Positions 15,374 through 23,485 of a DNA stretch of 64,000 bases are shown one piece after another. Positions within the stretch are counted from its first letter, which is position 1, and the number at the start of each line of letters is the position of its first letter. The DNA lies in NCBI GenBank assembly GCA_944388075.1, contig CALXHI010000048.1, forward strand, positions 1 to 64,000. The letters run 5' to 3'. Under the pieces are notes generated by a model that saw nothing but the letters and a program-made list of their open reading frames with translations, was not told the DNA's origin and searched no databases. This stretch comes from an uncultured Clostridia bacterium (GTDB lineage: Bacteria; Bacillota; Clostridia; Oscillospirales; Ruminococcaceae). Made by a program: the position numbers and the translations under genes.

Positions 15374-16684
15374 TCAAGAAGCGTATTCCGAAGTAATTCC
15401 CAGATATTCTTCGAGGGTCAAGCCACTCTCGTAAACCGCTCGGGCTTTCTCCTCACCGAGGTAGCGAATATGCCAAGATTCATACTGATAGCCGGTCACA
15501 TCCTCTTTCCCTTCCGGGTAGCGGATGATGAATCCATACCGCCAACAGTTTTCTGCCAACCACTGTGCTTCGGGCGTATCATCAAAGCTGCTGCTGGCAT
15601 TGTTGATATCAAATGCAAGACCGGTCTGGTGCTCCGAATGCCCCGGACGTGCCGAATAGCGATCCGCAGCCGCCTGCCCATCCCGATTGCAATAACGTTC
15701 ATAGAGAATCTGCTGCGTTTCATAGGAACGATAGCTCGACACAATCGTCAGCGTCATCATCTCCATGGCTGCTGCCGTCTGCATCCGTTCAAATGCTGCC
15801 TTTGCGTCGGCATTCACGCCCGGCGCATAGCTTGCCGGCAAACCATAGGTCTTATTGGCAATCAAAATACCATCCACAAAGGTCACGCCATTGGAAGTAG
15901 TGATATTCGCCTGCCCTGTGGAAGAACCGTTCGGGTCTTTCACCGTGACTGTCACCTCCGCATATACCGCCGGATTGTTGACCGAGGTTACACGCACCGT
16001 ACAGGTGCCCGCACCAACGGCTGTAATATTACCGAGTTCATCTACTGTTGCAACCGCCTCATCGGTTGTCGTCCATTTCTCCGATTTGTCGGTCGCATCC
16101 GACGGCAACATCGTCACGATGGGCATCTTCGACTGACCGATTGCCAAGTTGACATTGTAGAATGTCAGCTCGATGCCGGTGACAGAACCGGGCGGCAAGG
16201 AAACCGTTGTGGTTGTGCCCTCGGTAGTAGATTCGGTGGTCGTCGTTGTGGTAGCAGCACTACTTGTAGTCGAGGTCGTGGTTGTGTCATCGCTATTCGC
16301 ATTGGTCCCAGCTGCCGTATTCCGATCGGCGACCACATTCACATAGAACAGCTGCTCCTCACCGGTCACACTGTCCTTTGCCAAAATGGTAGACTGCCCG
16401 ACCGCATTTGCCGTAATCAAATAGGTATCCTCTGCAATCGTTGCCGCTCCATCCAAGGAAGCGGTGACGGTAAACGCATTGGACAATGCCGTTTCGAGGG
16501 TACGCTGGTCGCCAACCTCCATCACAATGGTCTGTGTTGCCAGCGGATCCTGCTCCGGCGATTGGAGTGCCAGCCATCCACCGGTTGCAAGACCGGCCGC
16601 CGCCAAAATCGTCAACGCCACCATCGGAACGGAAATCAATGATTTCCGTTTGGCTTGCTTATTGTCCTTGCTTGCTTTGCTCAT
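15374..16684 (-). CDS. VanY-type D-Ala-D-Ala carboxypeptidase with Ig-like domain
   Basis: Membrane-anchored cell-wall peptidase of 436 residues. N-terminal cytoplasmic Lys/Arg patch and one membrane segment (about 17-38), a region about 45-120, a Thr-rich spacer, a bacterial Ig-like (BIG2) domain about 160-240 ('SVTGIELTFYNVNLAIGQSK' and 'AVATVDELGNITAVGAGTCT'), then an M15B peptidase domain. The zinc motif is visible as 'SARPGHSEHQTGLAFDI' and 'YESWHIRYLG'. It should trim the terminal D-Ala from peptidoglycan stem peptides. There is no VanS/VanR pair nearby, so a housekeeping role is more likely than vancomycin resistance. Start 16684 has AAAGGATG upstream. Confidence 0.9.
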   Translation of the reverse strand: MSKASKDNKQAKRKSLISVPMVALTILAAAGLATGGWLALQSPEQDPLATQTIVMEVGDQRTLETALSNAFTVTASLDGAATIAEDTYLITANAVGQSTILAKDSVTGEEQLFYVNVVADRNTAAGTNANSDDTTTTSTTSSAATTTTTTESTTEGTTTTVSLPPGSVTGIELTFYNVNLAIGQSKMPIVTMLPSDATDKSEKWTTTDEAVATVDELGNITAVGAGTCTVRVTSVNNPAVYAEVTVTVKDPNGSSTGQANITTSNGVTFVDGILIANKTYGLPASYAPGVNADAKAAFERMQTAAAMEMMTLTIVSSYRSYETQQILYERYCNRDGQAAADRYSARPGHSEHQTGLAFDINNASSSFDDTPEAQWLAENCWRYGFIIRYPEGKEDVTGYQYESWHIRYLGEEKARAVYESGLTLEEYLGITSEYAS

Positions 16685-16735
16685 ATTGACATCCTTTCTT
16701 TTTGGAGTAAACGGATTCTCCGTGTGTTCCTTTCT

Positions 16736-16764
16736 ATTATAGCACAAATCGCACCATTTGTCAC
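16736..16764 (-). promoter_or_regulatory. Sigma-A promoter of the carboxypeptidase gene
   Basis: Minus strand GTGACA (16759-16764), 17-bp spacer, TATAAT (16736-16741). Confidence 0.7.
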
Positions 16765-16771
16765 GGCTTTT

Positions 16772-17248
16772 TCAAAAAAAATTTGATGTGGCAACCCAAT
16801 AGATAATGCCGTACAGCACCGATGCCGCCGTGCCATACAAAATGACAGGTCCGGCAATCGTGAATATTTTTGCGCCCACGCCTAAAATAAAGCCCTCCGT
16901 TTTGGCTTCCACCGCCGCCGAGGAAACTGCATTGGCAAATCCGGTAATCGGCACGAGCGTACCGGCGCCGCCGTGTTTGGCGAGCTTTTCATACAGTCCC
17001 AGTCCGGTCAGCAAGGCTGACAGAAATACCAAAGTCACCGACGTCCAAGCCGCTGCCGAGTCCTCCGACAGTTCCATCCAAAGCAAAAATTGCTTGATGC
17101 ACTCCCCAAGCAAACAGATACTGCCGCCAATCAAAAACGCTTTCCCGATCGTTACACCGAAGCGTGTCGGAATCGAGGCATCGTGTACCATCTTTTGATA
17201 TTGCTCCGACGTCGGCTCGTGACTTTCATGAGAAACAAAATCCTGCAT
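16772..17248 (-). CDS. spoVAC: Stage V sporulation protein AC
   Basis: 158-residue membrane protein. SpoVAC is part of the channel that moves dipicolinic acid into the forespore and releases it on germination. Recognisable stretches: 'KAFLIGGSICLLGECIKQFL', 'LSALLTGLGLYEKLAKHGGA', 'VPITGFANAVSSAAVEAKTE' and 'GFILGVGAKIF'. Several transmembrane segments. Start 17248 has AAAGGAG upstream; the longer frame runs into the promoter. Its usual partners spoVAD and spoVAE are not adjacent and may lie elsewhere. Forespore-type promoter at 17280-17308. Confidence 0.9.
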   Translation of the reverse strand: MQDFVSHESHEPTSEQYQKMVHDASIPTRFGVTIGKAFLIGGSICLLGECIKQFLLWMELSEDSAAAWTSVTLVFLSALLTGLGLYEKLAKHGGAGTLVPITGFANAVSSAAVEAKTEGFILGVGAKIFTIAGPVILYGTAASVLYGIIYWVATSNFF

Positions 17249-17279
17249 AAGAAGGACTCCTTTCGGTTTCATTTGCCGA

Positions 17280-17308
17280 TAGTATGTGCCATTCTTATGC
17301 AGGTATGC
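17280..17308 (-). promoter_or_regulatory. Forespore-type (sigma-G/F) promoter of spoVAC
   Basis: Minus strand GCATAC (-35, 17303-17308), 16-bp spacer, CATACTA (-10, 17280-17286). Same -10 heptamer as the gerA promoter. Confidence 0.7.
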
Positions 17309-17310
17309 AA

Positions 17311-19209
17311 TCAATTCATCAGAATCATCTTGTCAATCTGAGAGAGATCGCTCAGTCTTGCACTGGCAAACTCCTGCTCAAAGACACAGTAAACATAGTC
17401 GCCAATCGAAACACAGCGTGCCTGCTGCACATAGCCGTCCATCTGAATCGGGGACTCCACCGTACCAATCGGCACGAACGCATTGTTCTCATAGGAAAAG
17501 AAAGCGTAATACACACGCACCGGCGTAACAATCGGAATGCCGATGCGGTTTTGGTCTGCTTGCAGGTAAATCGCATCCGCATCGTACAAGGCAGGACTCG
17601 TCACAAACTGATAGTCATATGTGGCGTTGTTGACCATCTGATAGTCATCGAGCATAGTTAAGCCGCCGTTCTCATCGGTGCGGTACATCATCAGCTTGAT
17701 ACCAACCTCACCAAATTCCGTCTGCTCCATGCCAAAGCTGAACAGAAGATCGTTCCACGGATAGAGAAACGTGCTGTAACCGCTGATCTTGAATTCGTCA
17801 TCAATTACCAAATTGGCAGGGTCGCTGCAATCAATCGAATACAGCGGATCCGTTTGCAGGAACGTCACCACATAGGCTCTGTCTCCGGTAAAGTTCACCG
17901 CCTTGATGCGCTCGCCCGGCGCATAGGAAATCTCATCGAGCTGCTGCAAATTGCCGTCAAAGCTGCGCAGCCAATTGGTATCCGCATCGGTTGTGGCGAT
18001 ATAGAATACACCGTTCCGTTCGTGCATCGCATATTGATTGATGGTATGACCCGATGCCTTGCCAACTGCCATCGGCACAAGCACATGATTCTCATATGTC
18101 ACACGGGTAATACGGATGTTATCCCCGTCATAAAGCGTGAGATAGAGTGCATCTTGGCTCATATACACCTCGCCGCTTGCGCCGGTAAACGCCTTTGCCG
18201 AAATGGACTCAGCCGTTTGCAGGTCAATGGTCGATACCAGTGTATAGGACAGCGCATTCTGCCAATCATCGGGAATCAGAATATCCTCCGCAGGGAGATA
18301 GCTTTCCGTGCTCTCACCGCAATACGGCACATAACTGCTCAAATCCGATTCCTCCACATCGGACAGCGGCTTGCGGGTCAGCGTAATCAGGTACAGCACA
18401 TTGTCGGTCACACGGCTGTCGCAATACCCGCCTTCCTGCCAGTATAAACCGGTCTGTACCAAATCGCCCTCAGCATTTGGCGCATAGGTGACCACAGCAG
18501 TTGCCGCATCGGCACGATACAGCACCGTTACAACCCCATTTTCCAGATACATGGCCTGAATCTGATAGGCGAGCATCTCCGCTGCCGCTTCCCCGAAATC
18601 CGGCTTGACCGCTGTCTGTTCGCCGAATACACCATTCGATACGGGCAGATACCACAAATTCTGCTCAAAGACATAGTAGAGGGATTTGCCGTCCGTTTTC
18701 AGCAAATCGGCTTCGGCAATGCCTTCGACCTGATAACGGGTATCGGAATAGTCCAAGTTTTCTCCGTCCGTGGTGTCCACGCTCGGCACAACCTCGCCCT
18801 TTATCATATCATTGCTGGCATCCTCTCCAATGCCATCAAAAAACGTCAGTCCCATCTCATTCTGTTCCTGCTGCACACAGTAATCGAGATATTTTGCCTG
18901 CTGATAGAGCTGACGATAACTGCCGGCATTCTCCATATAACAGTGTTCCGCCAGCAGCGGCGAATCCGGTGCTTTCCCTGCCACCATGCCGACACCGACT
19001 GCGGCAACCAATGCCGCACACAGACCTGCCGCTACCCGAAAGCCCCAACGATTGCTCTGCTGAATCGGCTTGCGATTTTGCTGCAAGCGTTTGGTCATGG
19101 CATCCGGCTCGACTGCGGGCGGCACGGGAATGGCTTGCAAGGCATCTGCCATCGCTGCATCGAGCTTGGCATCCGTTTCAAATTCATGATTGGTTTGCAT
19201 CGTATTCAT
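17311..19209 (-). CDS. Membrane-anchored beta-propeller protein, possible anti-sigma partner
   Basis: 632 residues: cytoplasmic N-terminal part (about 1-57, 'LDAAMADALQAIPVPPAVEP'), one membrane segment (about 60-80, 'GLCAALVAAVGVGMVAG'), and a large outside part resembling the Beta_propel family (PF09826): 'YSDTRYQVEGIAEADLLKTD' and repeated strands such as 'GERIKAVNFTGDRAYVVTFL'. The gene overlaps the ECF sigma gene by 4 bases (ATGA), so both are made together. The layout (short cytoplasmic domain, one helix, large sensor outside) is that of a transmembrane anti-sigma factor, but no zinc-binding anti-sigma motif is visible, so this role is inference. An ATG at 19200 is the alternative start. 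Confidence 0.75.
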   Translation of the reverse strand: MNTMQTNHEFETDAKLDAAMADALQAIPVPPAVEPDAMTKRLQQNRKPIQQSNRWGFRVAAGLCAALVAAVGVGMVAGKAPDSPLLAEHCYMENAGSYRQLYQQAKYLDYCVQQEQNEMGLTFFDGIGEDASNDMIKGEVVPSVDTTDGENLDYSDTRYQVEGIAEADLLKTDGKSLYYVFEQNLWYLPVSNGVFGEQTAVKPDFGEAAAEMLAYQIQAMYLENGVVTVLYRADAATAVVTYAPNAEGDLVQTGLYWQEGGYCDSRVTDNVLYLITLTRKPLSDVEESDLSSYVPYCGESTESYLPAEDILIPDDWQNALSYTLVSTIDLQTAESISAKAFTGASGEVYMSQDALYLTLYDGDNIRITRVTYENHVLVPMAVGKASGHTINQYAMHERNGVFYIATTDADTNWLRSFDGNLQQLDEISYAPGERIKAVNFTGDRAYVVTFLQTDPLYSIDCSDPANLVIDDEFKISGYSTFLYPWNDLLFSFGMEQTEFGEVGIKLMMYRTDENGGLTMLDDYQMVNNATYDYQFVTSPALYDADAIYLQADQNRIGIPIVTPVRVYYAFFSYENNAFVPIGTVESPIQMDGYVQQARCVSIGDYVYCVFEQEFASARLSDLSQIDKMILMN

Positions 19210-19760
19210 CCTTTCTCCGGTTCGAGCATCAACCGCAGCCGCTGCCGAATCCGCATCAGGCGAGTGCGAATGCCGACAGCCGTGCCGCCGACCATTTCTG
19301 CCAATTCTTGACTCTGATAGCCGCCCAGCACCTGCAAGGACAGCAGCAGTCGATCCGCCTCGTGCAGCTGCGCCATTGCGATATGCAGCTCCGTGCCGGC
19401 ATAATCGAATGCACAGGACGCATCCCGCGCTTCCGTCCAGGGCTGCTCCGGTTGTGCATAGCTGCGGTAGATACGCTTGATTTTTGCGGTCAGGATGCGG
19501 AACATCCATGCACGAAACGCCTCTGCATTGTGCAGTCGTCTGATGCTCGCAAAGGCATCGAGAACCGCTTCACTGACCGCATCGGCAGCATCCTCCGGTG
19601 TGCGCAAAGAATAGCGTGCCACACGGTACAGGGACGGATAGATTTCTCCATACAGCCGCCCGAATGCCTCCGCATCTCCATTGCAAGCCGCCTGCACATC
19701 CGCTTGAAATGCAAGCTGTGATCCTACGGATTGCTCCGCTGTTTGTGCGATATTCTGCAT
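19206..19760 (-). CDS. ECF-type RNA polymerase sigma factor
   Basis: 184-residue sigma-70 family protein with only regions 2 and 4. Region 2: 'EAFGRLYGEIYPSLYRVARY' and 'EDAADAVSEAVLDAFASI'; region 4: 'LHEADRLLLSLQVLGGYQSQ' with the helix-turn-helix 'ELAEMVGGTAVGIRTRLMRI'. It redirects RNA polymerase to a regulon set by the signal sensed by its neighbour. The ATG at 19760 is preferred (AGAGGTG six bases upstream) over a GTG at 19769. A 13-bp palindrome GAAACC-C-GGTTTC lies upstream at 19787-19799. Confidence 0.88.
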   Translation of the reverse strand: MQNIAQTAEQSVGSQLAFQADVQAACNGDAEAFGRLYGEIYPSLYRVARYSLRTPEDAADAVSEAVLDAFASIRRLHNAEAFRAWMFRILTAKIKRIYRSYAQPEQPWTEARDASCAFDYAGTELHIAMAQLHEADRLLLSLQVLGGYQSQELAEMVGGTAVGIRTRLMRIRQRLRLMLEPEKG

Positions 19761-19786
19761 CCTCTCCACCTCTTTTTAATGCTCTG

Positions 19787-19799
19787 GAAACCCGGTTTC
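19787..19799. promoter_or_regulatory. Palindrome upstream of ECF sigma gene
   Basis: GAAACC-C-GGTTTC, perfect 6-bp arms, about 27 bases before the sigma start. Possible operator or autoregulatory site; no clear ECF -35/-10 pair was identified. Confidence 0.35.
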
Positions 19800-19891
19800 T
19801 ATTGCTACAGTGTCTGCTCCGGGATGATTTGTTGCAAGATCTCATCAATGTTGTTGAAGTTGCTGAAATTGCGATGCAAATTTGGTCATTT

Positions 19892-20728
19892 TTACAGACA
19901 AAATGACTTGTGGAACTTCCAGTTCTGGTGTCCGGTCAGCATACTCAGCATACCGTTGACCTGTATCGATTCGTTGACACCGGTCTTGCACCAGATGGCG
20001 AAATGCTCACAATTGTTGGTAATGAGATTGAACTTTTCCTCGCCGATGCGGGAACGGGCTCGTGCCACGGTTTCCTCCGGCGAATACAGATGGTAGCCAT
20101 AGGTCTGCTGTAAGGTGCGTGCCAGCTGCTCCGACACCTCATCTCTCACCGGAGATACGCCATTTTGAATGCGCACCGGCGGCTGATAGGGTTTTGGGAA
20201 ATCCAGCACAAAATAATCCGTATCGTCCTTGAGGAAATACCGTAAACTCGTGCAATGAATCTGTGCCGCCAAATGCGACTGTGTCGCCGGTATGCCGTAG
20301 TGCACGATACAGGTATCGCTGACATAGATGCCGTAATGCTCATACATCCCGTTTTTGCGTACCACACCAATGATATCGCCATACTGCGCCTGTACCGGCT
20401 CTTGTACAATTCCCGACAACTGCGTACTTGCCTGATAGGCGGCACGCAGCTGCTCGGCTCGCCGCCGCAAAGAGGCTTCCATTTCCGGCTGTAAGCCGTG
20501 ATCGACAATCGTACCGTATTGGTCTACGATCCGGCAGAACCCGTTGACGATATGCCGCTGCAATACCAAGTCGCCGGCATAATCCAAATCCTCCCAGCAA
20601 TAGTCCTTCTCCAAAACGGAAAATGAGGTATCCCGATGACCCTGTTCCGCAGCACGGCGGTCGGAATAGCTGTCGAGCTTGTCGGCAAGACGGTCAAGAC
20701 CCTTGCTCAATGCGTCCAAAAAATCCAT
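19892..20728 (-). CDS. LRAT-domain (NlpC/P60-like) protein
   Basis: 278-residue soluble protein without signal peptide. C-terminal half has the permuted papain-like LRAT fold: 'GDIIGVVRKNGMYEHYGIYV' with the catalytic His, followed by 'CIVHYG', and 'NLITNNCEHFAIWCKTG' with the catalytic Cys. Family members are thiol acyltransferases, phospholipases or peptidases; bacterial ones are mostly uncharacterised. The N-terminal half (about 1-115, 'LSKGLDRLADKLDSYSDRRA') is charged and helical with no match I recognise. Start 20728 has AAGGAG upstream. Substrate unknown. Confidence 0.75.
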   Translation of the reverse strand: MDFLDALSKGLDRLADKLDSYSDRRAAEQGHRDTSFSVLEKDYCWEDLDYAGDLVLQRHIVNGFCRIVDQYGTIVDHGLQPEMEASLRRRAEQLRAAYQASTQLSGIVQEPVQAQYGDIIGVVRKNGMYEHYGIYVSDTCIVHYGIPATQSHLAAQIHCTSLRYFLKDDTDYFVLDFPKPYQPPVRIQNGVSPVRDEVSEQLARTLQQTYGYHLYSPEETVARARSRIGEEKFNLITNNCEHFAIWCKTGVNESIQVNGMLSMLTGHQNWKFHKSFCL

Positions 20729-20758
20729 ATTCGTCTCCTTTTCATCTGTTTTTGCAAC

Positions 20759-20791
20759 AAAAAGCAGCGCAGGTTCATTGACCCACGCTGC
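20759..20791 (-). terminator. Terminator of cellobiose phosphorylase gene
   Basis: Stem 20764-20774 with 20781-20791 (GCAGCG...CGCTGC, one mismatch), 6-nt loop, T-run on the minus strand at 20763-20759. Confidence 0.85.
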
Positions 20792-20805
20792 AGTTTTTGT
20801 TATGA

Positions 20806-23265
20806 TTAGCCCAAAACGACTGTGACGGCGTGGGTTTCGCCAACCGGGAATACCGGCAACACATTGCCCTCGATGGCGTTGCCATCCACCGTGACCGACT
20901 TCACGCCCTTGCAGACATGGTTCGGATTCTGAACGGTGATCTGATAGGTCACACCACGGAACACACGGGTCAGCTCGAAGCCATCCCACTCGTGCGGAAT
21001 GGACGGGTCAACCTTCAGACCGTTCCAATCCGGAATGATGCCGAGCATGTACTGCGATACGGCAACGAAATTCCATGCGGCAGTACCGGTCAGCCAGCTG
21101 TTCTTTGCCTCACCGTGACGCTTTGCGTCCTTACCGGCGATCATCTGTGCATAGACATACGGCTCGGTGCGGTGGAGATCGGAGTACTTTGCCTCACGAT
21201 ATGCCGGCGCAATCTTGCTGTAATACTCGAATGCCTTATCGCCGTGACCGACAAATGCCTCTGCGCAGATAATCCAAGCATTGTTGTGGCAGAAGATGCC
21301 GGCGTTCTCCTTATAGCCGCCCGGATAGGTGGAAATTTCACCGTACTCGATGTAGTACTTGGTGAAAGCCGGATTGTTCAGCACCAGACCATGCTCGGTG
21401 TTGAGGTACTTGTCAACGCTTGCCAACGCCTTGAGATCTGCACCGGTTTCCTTGCCGACACCGGACATCACGCAGAAGCCCTGCGGCTCGATAAAGATCT
21501 TACCCTCTTCGCATTCCTTCGAGCCCATTTTTCTGCCAAAATCATCATAGGCACGAATGAACCAATCCCCATCGAAACCGAATTCCATGATGGCAGCCTT
21601 CATTTTGTCGATCTGCTCCTGTGCCTTGGCAGCCTCTGCCTCATCGCCACGAATCTTGCAGAGGGCAACATACTCCGGACCCGCAAATGTGAACAGACCT
21701 GCTACCATCAGCGACTCTGCCACACGGCTGTACTTGGCTTCGCCGTACTTCGGGGACGTCGAGGTCTGGAAGGACTCGCCGGGCGTATCGGAGAAGCAGC
21801 TCAGGTTGATGCAGTCGTTCCAGTCTGCACGCATCGCCAGCGGCAAGCCGTGCGGACCGAGATTCTCAGCCACATGATAGAAGCTCTGCTTCAGGTGGTG
21901 CATCATGGTCTGTGCCTTGGAGGCATCGTTATCGTAAGGAACCATCTCATCGAGGATGGAATAATCGCCGCTCTCCTTGATGTAAGCGGCAGTCGACAGG
22001 ATCATCCACAGCGGGTCATCGGAGAAGTCACCGCCGATCTCGTCGTTGCCCTTCTTAGTCAACGGCTGATACTGGTGATAGCAGCCGCCATCCTCGAACT
22101 GCGTCGATGCCAGATCGATGATACGCTCTCTTGCACGATCGGGAATCTGGTGGACAAAGCCGAGCAAATCCTGATTGGAGTCACGGAAGCCCATACCACG
22201 GCCGATACCGCTCTCGAAGTAAGACGCAGAACGGCTCATGTTGAAGGTTACCATGCACTGATACTGATTCCAGATGTTGACCATCCGATTGAGCTTGTCC
22301 TCAGGTGTCTTGACCTGATATTTGCCCAGCAGGTCATTCCACATGGCCTTCAACTCGGCAAGCGCTTGCTCGACCTTCTCGGAGGTGTTGAACTGCTCAA
22401 TCATTGCATACGCACGGGACTTGTTCATGCTGCCATCGGCATGGAACTTCTCGGCAACCGGATTCTCGACATAGCCGAGCATGAAGATCAGCTCTTTGGT
22501 TTCACCCGGTGCGAGGGTGATGGACAGGCAGTGCGACGCAATCGGCGACCAACCATCGGCAACGGAGTTGGAGGGCTCGCCTGCCATAACGGTCTGCGGA
22601 TTCTCGAAGCCGTTGTACAGACCCATGAAGGATTCACGGTCGGTATCAAAGCCCTGAATCGGGGCATTGACCGTGTAGAATGCGAAATGATCTCTCCGTT
22701 CCTTATACTCGGTCTTGTGGAAGAGGGTAGAGCCTTCAATTTCAACCTCACCGGTATTGAAGTTTCTCTGGAAGTTGGTCGAGTCATCCTGTGCATTCCA
22801 CAAGCACCACTCCACAAAGGAGAACAGACGGAAAGACTTTTCCTCACTGCCGGTATTGGTCAAACGAACTCTCTGGATTTCGCCGTTGAAGTCCTGCGGG
22901 ACAAAGAAGGTCACTTCTGCCTTCAGGTTGTTCTTCTGACCGGTGATGATGGTGTAGCCCATACCATGACGGCACTCATAGGCATCGAGTTCTGTCTTGA
23001 CCGGCGACCAGCCCGGATTCCAGACCGTGCCGTTATCGTAGACATAGAAATACCGACCGCCCATATCGACCGGAACATTGTTGTAGCGGTAACGGGTGAT
23101 GCGGCGCAGACGGGCATCCTTATAGAAGTGATAGCCTCCTGCCGTATTGGAGATCAACGAGAAAAATGCCTGCGTTCCGAGGTAGTTAATCCAAGGATAC
23201 GGGGTCTTGGGGGACTCAATGACATACTCCTTCTGTTGGTCGTCAAAATGTCCGAATTTCTGCAT
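20806..23265 (-). CDS. cbpA: Cellobiose phosphorylase (GH94)
   Basis: Cytoplasmic inverting phosphorylase: cellobiose + phosphate to glucose 1-phosphate + glucose, which saves ATP compared with hydrolysis. 819 residues, normal for the family. N-terminal beta-sandwich ('[20 protein letters not shown]'), then an (alpha/alpha)6 barrel with '[16 protein letters not shown]' and the general acid Asp in '[11 protein letters not shown]'; the phosphate-binding side is represented by 'GTAAWNF'. No signal peptide. It takes the product of the extracellular cellulosome and feeds glucose to the glucokinase nearby. Start 23265 has AAAGGAG upstream. Promoter 23340-23368 carries a palindromic operator candidate. 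The symbol is a loose label; cellodextrin phosphorylase is the closest alternative. Confidence 0.92.
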   Translation of the reverse strand: MQKFGHFDDQQKEYVIESPKTPYPWINYLGTQAFFSLISNTAGGYHFYKDARLRRITRYRYNNVPVDMGGRYFYVYDNGTVWNPGWSPVKTELDAYECRHGMGYTIITGQKNNLKAEVTFFVPQDFNGEIQRVRLTNTGSEEKSFRLFSFVEWCLWNAQDDSTNFQRNFNTGEVEIEGSTLFHKTEYKERRDHFAFYTVNAPIQGFDTDRESFMGLYNGFENPQTVMAGEPSNSVADGWSPIASHCLSITLAPGETKELIFMLGYVENPVAEKFHADGSMNKSRAYAMIEQFNTSEKVEQALAELKAMWNDLLGKYQVKTPEDKLNRMVNIWNQYQCMVTFNMSRSASYFESGIGRGMGFRDSNQDLLGFVHQIPDRARERIIDLASTQFEDGGCYHQYQPLTKKGNDEIGGDFSDDPLWMILSTAAYIKESGDYSILDEMVPYDNDASKAQTMMHHLKQSFYHVAENLGPHGLPLAMRADWNDCINLSCFSDTPGESFQTSTSPKYGEAKYSRVAESLMVAGLFTFAGPEYVALCKIRGDEAEAAKAQEQIDKMKAAIMEFGFDGDWFIRAYDDFGRKMGSKECEEGKIFIEPQGFCVMSGVGKETGADLKALASVDKYLNTEHGLVLNNPAFTKYYIEYGEISTYPGGYKENAGIFCHNNAWIICAEAFVGHGDKAFEYYSKIAPAYREAKYSDLHRTEPYVYAQMIAGKDAKRHGEAKNSWLTGTAAWNFVAVSQYMLGIIPDWNGLKVDPSIPHEWDGFELTRVFRGVTYQITVQNPNHVCKGVKSVTVDGNAIEGNVLPVFPVGETHAVTVVLG

Positions 23266-23339
23266 AATCAGCACTCCTTTGTGATATGTTCGGTTCCTTA
23301 CCGTTGCGCATAAGGACATCCCATGCGCCAGTATATAAT

Positions 23340-23368
23340 ATTATAGCATATTTGGGAATACTTTGCAA
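23340..23368 (-). promoter_or_regulatory. Sigma-A promoter of cellobiose phosphorylase gene
   Basis: Minus strand TTGCAA (23363-23368), 17-bp spacer, TATAAT (23340-23345). Confidence 0.8.
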
Positions 23369-23374
23369 GTATTC
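23356..23374. promoter_or_regulatory. Perfect palindrome over the -35 box (operator candidate)
   Basis: GAATACTT-TGC-AAGTATTC, 8-bp arms without mismatch, covering the -35 hexamer of the cellobiose phosphorylase promoter. A repressor bound here would block RNA polymerase. The regulator is not identified in the window. Confidence 0.6.
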
Positions 23375-23485
23375 TTTTACACGAATTTTCCGAATGTTCT
23401 ACAGCGATTTGCACAACAAAAGCCCCGTAAACGGCATGGCACTTACCGTGACTGCAGAACAGCATACAAAGGATGGAGGGATACA

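Noticed and set aside
15374..16684. Vancomycin-resistance vanY
   Set aside because: No vanS/vanR, vanH or vanX-like genes nearby; the Ig-like domain and membrane anchor fit a general cell-wall carboxypeptidase.
20830..23313. 827-codon open frame on the plus strand
   Set aside because: Antisense shadow of cellobiose phosphorylase; no motifs and no promoter.
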